From: Pseudomonadota bacterium
Lineage (GTDB): Bacteria > Myxococcota_A > Polyangia > Polyangiales > Polyangiaceae
Reading direction: 5' to 3'
NCBI GenBank assembly: GCA_003242355.1
Contig: QGUH01000179.1
Span: forward strand, 1 to 6,951
DNA length: 6,951 nucleotides
Below, piece after piece: positions 1 to 6,951 of this stretch; within the stretch, counting starts at the first letter, position 1; each line of letters begins with the position of its first letter. Under the pieces are notes generated by a model that was given only the letters and a program-made list of their open reading frames with translations, was not told where the DNA came from and did no database searches. The position numbers and the translations under genes were made by a program.

Positions 1-2
1 TC

Positions 3-1052
3 GTGCAAGCGCGCATGTTGATCGCCGAGATCCTGCACGACATCGGCGACATGCAGGGCGCGCTCGCCGCGATCGATCGCGCGCGCACGCTCGCCGACGG
101 CAGCGAGGTGCCCGCGCGGCTTCGGGCCGAGGTGCTGCGGCTGCGCGGCACGCTGCTCCGCCGCGTGGGCCGCGTGTACGAGGCCATCGAAGCGCAGGCG
201 GAGGCGGTGGCCGTGTTTCGCAAGGCGGGCGCCCGGCGCCTCGAAGCGCGGGCGAAGAACTCGCTCGCCTACGGATTGCTCGTGCTCGGGCGCTTCGAAG
301 ACGGTATTGCGCTCGCGCTCGAGGCGATCCGCATCGATCTATCGATAGGCGGCCGCTTCCAGATCGCCAAAACCCTGAACACGATCGGAGAGTGTTACGC
401 GAGCCTCGGCGATTTCGAGCGGGCGCTCGCGTACATGCACCGGGCGGGCGACCCCACGGGGCGCTACGGCGATCAGGATTCGCCCGCCGACCCGCTGCTG
501 TCGCTCGCGGAGGTGCTGAGCGAAGTCGGAAACGTGAGCGCCGCCGAGCCACTGGTGGGCGACGCTGGCGCGCTCACCGCCGTGACCGGCAGCACCTACG
601 ATTCCGTGCACGAGAAGATTCTGCGCGCGCTGCTCGCTCGGCTCGGGAACGATCCGGCACGCGCCGTGCTCCACGCGTTCGATGCGCGTCAGGCGGCCGA
701 GGCGCAGGCGTACGTGGCCTTCCATTTCTACGCGATGGCGCTCGAGGCCTGCGCCCGTGTCGAAATGGGCGAGCAGCACACGGGCATCCTGCTCGCCACG
801 ACCGCGATGGGCGCCATCGACACGCTCCAGGGCTCCGAGTACGGGCTGCAAACGCGGGTGCTCTGTTGGGAAGCGCTGCGTAAAGCCGGTTCCCCGCAAG
901 CGGACGAGGCGCGGCGTCGCGCCGCGGAGTACGTCCGAAAACTGCTCGGCTACATCCGCGATCCCGGATTTCAGCAGAGCTTCGTGCGGCGTACCATGGT
1001 AGCGGAGGTGCTCGGCAAGGGGACGGCGATGGGCGTGCCGAGCCCGGGTTGA
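3..1052 (+). CDS. TPR-repeat protein, C-terminal part (N-terminus outside window)
   Basis: The frame is open to the left edge, and its first in-window codon is a GTG at base 3 with no visible upstream signal, so this is most likely the C-terminal 349 or so residues of a larger protein. Helix-turn-helix TPR units are visible around residues 4-32, 39-75, 80-114 and 119-149, with typical spacing such as 'LGRFEDGIALALEAI' and 'LGDFERALAYMHRA'. A more degenerate helical stretch follows (165-310). The tail near residues 317-338 ('YIRDPGFQQSFV') resembles the 'I.D..LR.SFL' ending of TPR regions in large bacterial signalling proteins: Ser/Thr kinases, guanylate/adenylate cyclases and AAA-type ATPases with a TPR tail. 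By family knowledge the missing part could be such a kinase or ATPase domain, and the TPRs would bind protein partners; no catalytic motif is visible here. It ends at TGA 1050-1052, directly against the sirtuin gene. TPR call firm, exact family unknown. Confidence 0.85.
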   Translation: MQARMLIAEILHDIGDMQGALAAIDRARTLADGSEVPARLRAEVLRLRGTLLRRVGRVYEAIEAQAEAVAVFRKAGARRLEARAKNSLAYGLLVLGRFEDGIALALEAIRIDLSIGGRFQIAKTLNTIGECYASLGDFERALAYMHRAGDPTGRYGDQDSPADPLLSLAEVLSEVGNVSAAEPLVGDAGALTAVTGSTYDSVHEKILRALLARLGNDPARAVLHAFDARQAAEAQAYVAFHFYAMALEACARVEMGEQHTGILLATTAMGAIDTLQGSEYGLQTRVLCWEALRKAGSPQADEARRRAAEYVRKLLGYIRDPGFQQSFVRRTMVAEVLGKGTAMGVPSPG

Positions 1053-1084
1053 CGGCGCGGCGCTCGGGCGAAGACTTGGTTTCG

Positions 1085-1927
1085 ATGCATTCGGCCGAGG
1101 TCCGGCACCCCGACGCGGACGCGCTCGAACGGCTCGCGCGCGCCTTCGCGCGCGGCCGAGTGCTGGTGCTCACGGGCGCCGGCGTGAGCACCGAGTCCGG
1201 AATTCCCGACTATCGGGACGAACGGGGCGAATGGAAACACCAGCGGCCCATCGAGTACCGCGAGTTCGTGGGATCGAAAGCCGTCCGAAAACGGTACTGG
1301 GCTCGGAGCTTCGTCGGCTACCGGGTCTTGCGGAGCGCGAGCCCCAATGCCGCCCACTTCGCGCTCGCCACGCTCGAGGAGCGCGGCAAGCTCGAGTTGC
1401 TCGTCACGCAAAACGTGGACGGCCTGCACGGCGCGGCAGGGAGCCGCGCGGTCGTCGATCTCCACGGCCGCCTCGACCGCGTGATTTGCCTCGGCTGCGC
1501 GTCCGTGTCGTCGCGCGCGGAGCTGCAAGCGGCGCTCGAGCGGGCCAACCGCGAGTTCTCGGGGCGCGTGATCGCGATCACGCCCGATGGGGACGCCGAG
1601 CTCGACGCGTACGACGACTTTCGGGTCGTAGACTGTGCGCGGTGCGGCGGCATCCTCAAACCCGACGTCGTGTTCTTCGGCGAGCACGTGCCCGCGGAGC
1701 GGGTGCGCCGCGTGGAGAGCGCGCTGCTCGCCGCCCGTGCGCTCGTCGTGATCGGCTCCTCGCTCATGGTCTTCTCGGGGTATCGCTTCGTCCGGAGGGC
1801 GGCCGCGCTCGGAATCCCCGTTTACCTCGTCAACCGCGGCGTGACGCGGGCCGATGGCATCGCCGCGCTGAAAGTGGAGGCGAGCGCCGGAGACACGCTC
1901 CGACGCGTGGTCGAGCTCTGCCCCTGA
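1085..1927 (+). CDS. Class II (SIRT4-like) Sir2 family NAD-dependent protein deacylase
   Basis: A complete sirtuin of 280 residues from ATG 1085. These enzymes use NAD+ to remove acyl groups from lysine, releasing nicotinamide and O-acyl-ADP-ribose; some class II members act as ADP-ribosyltransferases. Visible landmarks (280-residue numbering) are the Rossmann NAD motif 'GAGVSTESGIPDYR' from 31, 'TQNVDGLH' (108-115), catalytic His127 in 'DLHG', zinc Cys135/138 and Cys184/187, 'LKPDVVFFGE' (191-200) and 'GSS' (224-226). The stretches 'RYWARSFVG' and 'SGYRFVRRA' match mitochondrial SIRT4 rather than E. coli CobB, so the class II assignment is strong; the acyl substrate cannot be read from sequence. 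An in-frame TTG at 1049 overlaps the upstream stop (TTGA) and would add 12 residues; neither start has a good Shine-Dalgarno. I prefer ATG because the sirtuin core begins soon after it. Its stop lies 21 bases from the convergent corA stop. Confidence 0.95.
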   Translation: MHSAEVRHPDADALERLARAFARGRVLVLTGAGVSTESGIPDYRDERGEWKHQRPIEYREFVGSKAVRKRYWARSFVGYRVLRSASPNAAHFALATLEERGKLELLVTQNVDGLHGAAGSRAVVDLHGRLDRVICLGCASVSSRAELQAALERANREFSGRVIAITPDGDAELDAYDDFRVVDCARCGGILKPDVVFFGEHVPAERVRRVESALLAARALVVIGSSLMVFSGYRFVRRAAALGIPVYLVNRGVTRADGIAALKVEASAGDTLRRVVELCP

Positions 1928-1948
1928 TTCGCTCGAAACCAGCTCGCT

Positions 1949-2929
1949 TCAAAACCAGTGTTTGTGCCGGAACCAGAGCATCATCGCGGCCGGCAGGGCG
2001 ACGCAGAGCGCGAGCATGGCCGCGCCGAGCGCGCGGGACTCCGTCCACTCCTCGATTCCGAGCAGCACGCGGAAGTTCTGCCCGAAGAAGCCGACCAAGA
2101 ACGAGAGCGGCAGGAACACGGCGCTGAGCAGCGTCAGCGACTTCATGATCTCGTTCGTGCGGTTCGAGGCCGTGGAGAGATAGGCGTCGAGGGCGTTGGC
2201 GAGCAGGTCGCGGTTCGCCTCGATCGACTCGTTCAAGCGTACGAGGTGGTCGTGAACGTCGCGAAAGTAGAGCGCCGTGCGCTCGCTCACGCGAGCATCC
2301 CCGCGGCGAGCGAGCATCGCGATCGTGTCGCGCTGGGGTGAGAGCACCTTGCGCATGTCGACGAGGTGGTGTTTCAGCTCGAAGATGCGCGCGAGCTCGG
2401 CCGGCCGCGGCTGCTCGAGGACGGCGTCTTCGAGCGCTTCGAGCTCGTCGGTGATGCGATCGAGCACGGGGAAGCTCATGTCCACGAGCGCATCCGCGAC
2501 CAGGTAGTAGACGAAGTCCATTCCGTGCTCGAAGAGCGCGCGGTCGCTCGCGGCGCGCCGCCACACGCTTTCCAGGGCGGGCAGGGCACCCGCGTGCACC
2601 GTGACCAGGTAACGCTCTCCGAGGAATGCGTGGAGCTCGTGCAGGTCGAGCGCGCGCAGGAGCGGGTCGGCGCAGGTGAAGCCTTGCGTGACCAGGAACA
2701 GGTGATCCCCGTATTCCTCGAGCTTGGGCCGCTGGTCGAGGTGCGCGCAGTCTTCGATGGCGAGCGGATGGAACCCGAAGCGGGCGCGCAGGATTTCGAG
2801 CGACGCGGGATCCGGATCGGTGAGATCGATCCAACGCCGATTCCCCGCGATCGGAGGCCCGACGGCGCTCTCCTCGAGCGCCCGAACCGCGCCCGTTCGA
2901 TCGAGCTCGAGGATACGAAACGCGGCCAT
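1949..2929 (-). CDS. corA: CorA-family magnesium/divalent metal transporter
   Basis: A 326-residue inner-membrane metal channel, of usual length for CorA. Family members form pentamers that let Mg2+ (sometimes Co2+, Ni2+ or Zn2+) in or out. The N-terminal cytoplasmic domain runs to about residue 190 ('WIDLTDPD' at 33-40, 'FHPLAIED' at 53-60, 'YLVTVHAG' at 107-114). The long stalk helix follows ('LVDMRKVLSPQRD', 189-201; 'LNESIEANRDLLANALDAYLS', 232-252). TM1 is about 264-283 and TM2 about 300-320, with the basic cytoplasmic tail 'RHKHWF'. The loop signature after TM1 is 'FFGQNF' (281-286), with Gln in place of the Met of canonical GMN; see findings. The start is the ATG at 2929: the frame stays open upstream, but that part is Arg-rich and lies over intergenic inverted repeats, so it is not coding. 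The only ribosome-site candidate is a G-rich stretch just before ATG. Family call firm; ion specificity open because of the motif. Confidence 0.94.
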   Translation of the reverse strand: MAAFRILELDRTGAVRALEESAVGPPIAGNRRWIDLTDPDPASLEILRARFGFHPLAIEDCAHLDQRPKLEEYGDHLFLVTQGFTCADPLLRALDLHELHAFLGERYLVTVHAGALPALESVWRRAASDRALFEHGMDFVYYLVADALVDMSFPVLDRITDELEALEDAVLEQPRPAELARIFELKHHLVDMRKVLSPQRDTIAMLARRGDARVSERTALYFRDVHDHLVRLNESIEANRDLLANALDAYLSTASNRTNEIMKSLTLLSAVFLPLSFLVGFFGQNFRVLLGIEEWTESRALGAAMLALCVALPAAMMLWFRHKHWF

Positions 2930-2942
2930 CGCCCCGGCCCCG

Positions 2943-2948
2943 ATTCTA
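2943..2948 (-). promoter_or_regulatory. Possible corA -10 element (TAGAAT) touching the inverted repeat
   Basis: On the minus strand TAGAAT, one mismatch from the TATAAT consensus, begins at the end base of the 33-base inverted repeat, 14 bases before the corA ATG. No good -35 box is seen about 17 bases further upstream. If it is used, the corA mRNA would have a leader of only a few bases and the palindrome would fill the -35 to -10 spacer, an operator-like position. This is a weak prediction resting on a single hexamer in GC-rich DNA. Confidence 0.2.
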
Positions 2949-2980
2949 GAACGCCGATCCGTTCGACGGATCGGCGTTCT
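2948..2980 (-). repeat. Perfect 33-base inverted repeat immediately upstream of corA
   Basis: Arms 2948-2962 and 2966-2980 are exactly complementary (15 base pairs) around a 3-base centre. It lies in the gap between the small TPR gene and corA, with its near edge 18 bases before the corA ATG. As RNA it would form a very stable hairpin. Neither side has a real T-run: leftwards the stem runs into TCTAGAATC, rightwards into TCTCGCTCTC, so it is at best a weak intrinsic terminator for the uvrD-TPR transcript. Other readings are an operator or a structured leader of corA. The repeat is certain; its role is not. Confidence 0.85.
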
Positions 2981-3031
2981 CGCTCTCGTCGGGAAACGGC
3001 ACGCGCGGCTCCTCGCGCGCTCCGTTCGACG
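2958..3031 (-). repeat. 11-base direct repeat flanking the corA upstream region
   Basis: TCCGTTCGACG occurs at 2958-2968, in the middle of the 33-base palindrome, and again at 3021-3031, inside the second hairpin. The copies are 63 bases apart, very close to six turns of B-DNA, so they would face the same side of the helix. This fits a pair of protein-binding sites, but 11 bases in GC-rich DNA with recurrent GTTCGA-type words could also coincide by chance. Confidence 0.4.
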
Positions 3032-3039
3032 CCGTTTCC
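2992..3039 (-). repeat. Second inverted repeat in the corA upstream region
   Basis: The 9-base arm 2992-3000 (GGAAACGGC) is exactly complementary to 3031-3039 (GCCGTTTCC). The 30 bases between contain a further small GC hairpin (GCGCG at 3003-3007 against CGCGC at 3014-3018). It sits 11 bases from the 33-base repeat, so a transcript leaving the small TPR gene would hold two hairpins in a row before corA. No T-run follows on either strand. It may be a 3' mRNA structure of the uvrD-TPR unit or part of a corA leader; the sequence does not decide. Confidence 0.5.
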
Positions 3040-3069
3040 TTGATTGGTAGTCGGCTCGGCGCCCGGGCT

Positions 3070-3386
3070 TCAGATTTCGTCGGAAGCTTCGTCGAGCGTG
3101 GCTTCGAGCTCGGAGAGCGTCTTCCCGTCGCCCTTCCGTCGGGCGAGCGCGATGCCTGCGCCGAGCCACTCGCGCGCGGCTTCGCGGCGATCGTTTTCGA
3201 GCAGCATCTGCCCGGCCATCAGATACATGGGAAGGTAGTCGGGATTCCGCTCGCGCAACGTCGTGAACGTGGCGAGCGCCTCCTCGACTCTGCCTTCCTT
3301 TCTGTACTCGAGCGCGAGCGCGTACCACACGAAGGGGTCCTGCGTGCCCGCGCTGGTCATCTGGATCAGGGTGGCGAGTCGCTTGT

Positions 3387-3390
<4 letters not shown>
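3070..3390 (-). CDS. Small tetratricopeptide repeat protein coupled to the helicase gene
   Basis: A 106-residue soluble protein made almost wholly of TPR helices. One unit spans about residues 19-50 ('DPFVWYALALEYRKEGRVEEALATFTTLRERNP') and a second about 53-86 ('LPMYLMAGQMLLENDRREAAREWLGAGIALA'), followed by an acidic capping helix ending 'LDEASDEI'. There is no signal peptide or membrane segment. The start is well fixed: its ATG (3388-3390) overlaps the helicase stop as ATGA, and a GGAG ribosome site (3395-3398) precedes it. TPR proteins act by binding other proteins, so an adaptor role is inferred; two repeats are few for a stand-alone scaffold, which suggests it may self-associate or bind one helix. 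I recall similar short TPR proteins from Deltaproteobacteria/Myxococcota but know of no assigned function. The overlap implies co-translation with the helicase and possibly a shared complex. Confidence 0.87.
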
Positions 3391-5648
<2,258 letters not shown>

Positions 5649-5760
5649 CGGGCTCGGCGTAAGTCGGAGGCGGTCGGTCTGCAACGTCTCCGCATCGTGT
5701 CACCGAAGACCCGCGGAAGCCCGCCGCGTCGCGCCGCCCGAGGCCCTGGCCCAGAGAGGC

Positions 5761-6612
5761 TCAGGCGCGCGCCTGCCGACGGACGGATACCGTGAGGGCG
5801 CCGACGATCGCGGCCGGCAGGGCGGCGCCGTACGGGCCGAGCTTCGCCGTCATCCAACCGCCGAGCGCGGCGCCGAACAGGAACGAGCTCAGGGCCGTCG
5901 AGACCACGCGCAGCCGCGCGTCGGACCGAGCGCGCTCCGACGGCGGCTCGCAGCGACGATCGAAGCGCGCGAGCAGCGCGTTGACGAGCTCGATCACGAA
6001 CTGCGTGAGGTTTCCGGTCATCACCGTGGTCGGACACGAGCCACTCAGGCTCTCGCGCATGAACGTGTTCTGAATGCCCATGGCGACGACCGCCCAGGCG
6101 CCGCCCACCAGCGTGGCGAGCCCGCGCGCCTCCTCGCCGAAGAAGAGCGGCAGGGTTCCGCTCGCGGTGAGCATCACGAGCGCGAGCGTCATCAGGGTGA
6201 GCAGCGCGCCGAGCGGTGCTTGGCCCCTGCCGCGCACCGCACGCGCGACGATGGCCGCGATCGCCACCGACGCGATGAACACCGGGACCATCACCAAGTG
6301 CGTGAGCCGGCCGGGCTCGTGGCCGGAGAAGAACTCGACGGCGGCGCCGACCAGCTCGCCCGTGAGATGCGCCGGAAACAGCCCGAGCAGCATCACGAAG
6401 CCGGTCGCGTCGACGTAGCCCGCAACGCCGCTCAGAAGCCCGACCCGAATTCGCTCCTCGGAAATGAGCGAGGGTGCGGGCGGAAACCGGGCAGGCGTGT
6501 TCGCTTTCCGTGAAAGCTCCTTCAGGCCAACCCCGCTCACCCGGAAGGATCGGGCCCGAGTTCGACCCTCCGAGCCGCCCTCGGCATCCCTCTCGAGCCC
6601 CAATGACCTCAT
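5761..6612 (-). CDS. DUF1275 (YoaK/UPF0700) family integral membrane protein
   Basis: A 283-residue protein from ATG 6612 with about six hydrophobic segments (roughly 56-76, 107-126, 136-158, 164-184, 238-254 and 262-277). The DUF1275 signature is clear: 'LLSGVAGYVDATGF' in the first segment followed by 'HLTGELV', then 'AMGIQNTFMRE' and 'PTTVMTGNLTQ' (about 194-204) before the last pair of helices. The family is widespread in bacteria and has no established biochemical function; transport is often supposed. The first 55 or so residues are hydrophilic, not family-like, and about 30% of their third codon positions are A/T against about 4% in part of the core, so the start is doubtful. GTG 6540 (259 residues) and GTG 6687 (308 residues) are alternatives; none has a clear Shine-Dalgarno. 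The gene ends 112 bases before the helicase ATG (76 before its TTG), so co-transcription is possible but unproven. Confidence 0.88.
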   Translation of the reverse strand: MRSLGLERDAEGGSEGRTRARSFRVSGVGLKELSRKANTPARFPPAPSLISEERIRVGLLSGVAGYVDATGFVMLLGLFPAHLTGELVGAAVEFFSGHEPGRLTHLVMVPVFIASVAIAAIVARAVRGRGQAPLGALLTLMTLALVMLTASGTLPLFFGEEARGLATLVGGAWAVVAMGIQNTFMRESLSGSCPTTVMTGNLTQFVIELVNALLARFDRRCEPPSERARSDARLRVVSTALSSFLFGAALGGWMTAKLGPYGAALPAAIVGALTVSVRRQARA

Positions 6613-6951
6613 CGTGCGACCCGTAGCCAATCGATCCGTGACTCCGGTCGGTGGCGGCTCGAGGCCGCGCACCGTTCCAGACCACACTCGGCCTTACGGA
6701 GCCACACAGGGCGGGTTAAGGGGCGCACATGAAGTTACTAGGCGTCGGATCTCCGCTGTCGCTCGTCGGCCGCGCTGCCGAACGACGCCCTGGAGCGACC
6801 AAGCGGTTGGGAACGCGCCGCAAGATGCGAAAAAACGGTGTCGACCGGAGTACGTGCGGGGGAGGGACCCCGCCGGAGGGCGCGAGCGACCCCTCGGTAC
6901 CGGGTAGGGACCCCGAAAAAACGGAGTTGGCCGGCCGAGGGGGATGACCCG
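6613..6951. other. Intergenic region upstream of the DUF1275 gene, no convincing gene
   Basis: About 340 bases with no recognisable coding sequence on either strand. It should contain the promoter of the leftward DUF1275 gene, but I find no confident -35/-10 pair. A small hairpin (GCGGC 6654-6658 with GCCGC 6664-6668) and two 8-base palindromes (CGGTACCG 6895-6902; GGCCGGCC 6929-6936) are present. An open frame at 6729-6947 (+) has an AAGGGG five bases before its ATG, but its codon use does not look like the real genes here and I do not call it. The right third carries direct repeats, listed separately. Confidence 0.6.
6828..6951. repeat. Short direct repeats in 43/86-base register with A6 tracts
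   Basis: CGAAAAAACGG occurs at 6828-6838 and 6914-6924, exactly 86 bases apart; with the following ten bases the copies agree at 18 of 21 positions. AGGGACCCCG occurs at 6863-6872 and 6906-6915, exactly 43 bases apart, so both repeats fit one 43-base register, and a degraded third end (GATGACCCG) closes the window. The middle unit (6871-6913) lacks the A-tract. On the minus strand each A-tract reads as CCG followed by T6; the first has a short CGGT/ACCG stem before it, too small for a confident terminator. The array may continue beyond the window. Confidence 0.5.

Noticed and set aside
1905..1950. Possible terminator between the convergent sirtuin and corA genes
   Set aside because: The best inverted repeat is a 6-base stem (1911-1916 with 1930-1935) inside the sirtuin 3' end with no T-run on either strand; too weak to call.
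2930..3328. 133-residue N-terminal extension of the CorA frame
   Set aside because: The translation is Arg/Ser-rich and runs over the intergenic hairpins and the small TPR gene in another frame; CorA proteins begin about where the ATG at 2929 does.
6555..6580. GAGTTCGACCCTC resembling a tRNA T-arm
   Set aside because: The stem is only three base pairs, and no acceptor stem, D-arm or anticodon arm can be assembled around it.
6729..6947. 72-residue open frame on the + strand with AAGGGG five bases before an ATG
   Set aside because: About 21 of 72 third positions are A/T, far more than in real genes here; the product is Arg/Gly-rich with no recognisable domain, and its 3' half overlaps the non-coding direct repeats.
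6828..6951. Start of a CRISPR array
   Set aside because: The repeated words are 10-11 bases, the three units are not alike (the middle one lacks the A-tract word), and no cas gene is present.

Overview
The window is very GC-rich chromosomal DNA, with mostly G or C at third codon positions in the real genes. The TPR-rich signalling protein at the left edge and the small TPR partner of the helicase resemble proteins I associate with Myxococcota (myxobacteria and relatives). That placement is inferred from gene style and composition; the window holds no rRNA or other phylogenetic marker. I see no transposase, integrase, phage gene, CRISPR array, tRNA or toxin-antitoxin pair. It reads as ordinary core or housekeeping chromosome, and I cannot defend a previously undescribed multi-gene system in it.

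Layout. Two genes run rightwards on the left: the C-terminal part of a large TPR protein (cut by the window edge), then a class II (SIRT4-like) sirtuin that starts on top of or just after its stop codon. The other four genes run leftwards. Read in their own direction from the right edge, they are a DUF1275/YoaK-type membrane protein, a complete UvrD/PcrA-type DNA helicase, a 106-residue TPR protein whose ATG overlaps the helicase stop codon (ATGA), and a CorA-family divalent-metal channel. The sirtuin and corA converge with only 21 bases between their stop codons and no clear terminator.

Non-coding parts. The 140-base gap upstream of corA is the most structured stretch. It holds a perfect 33-base inverted repeat (15-base arms, 3-base loop) ending 18 bases before the corA ATG, a second 9-base inverted repeat, and an 11-base direct repeat spaced 63 bases apart. 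The right-hand 340 bases (6613-6951) contain no convincing gene but carry short direct repeats in a 43/86-base register around two A6 tracts.

How the genes work together. The helicase and small TPR protein look translationally coupled and are the best candidate functional pair. The TPR protein and sirtuin may be co-transcribed. The DUF1275 protein and CorA are membrane proteins with no evident link to each other or to the helicase beyond shared orientation. Points worth checking are the CorA selectivity motif (GQN instead of GMN), the palindromic corA leader, the repeats at the right end, and the weak third-position GC signal at the N-terminus of the DUF1275 protein.
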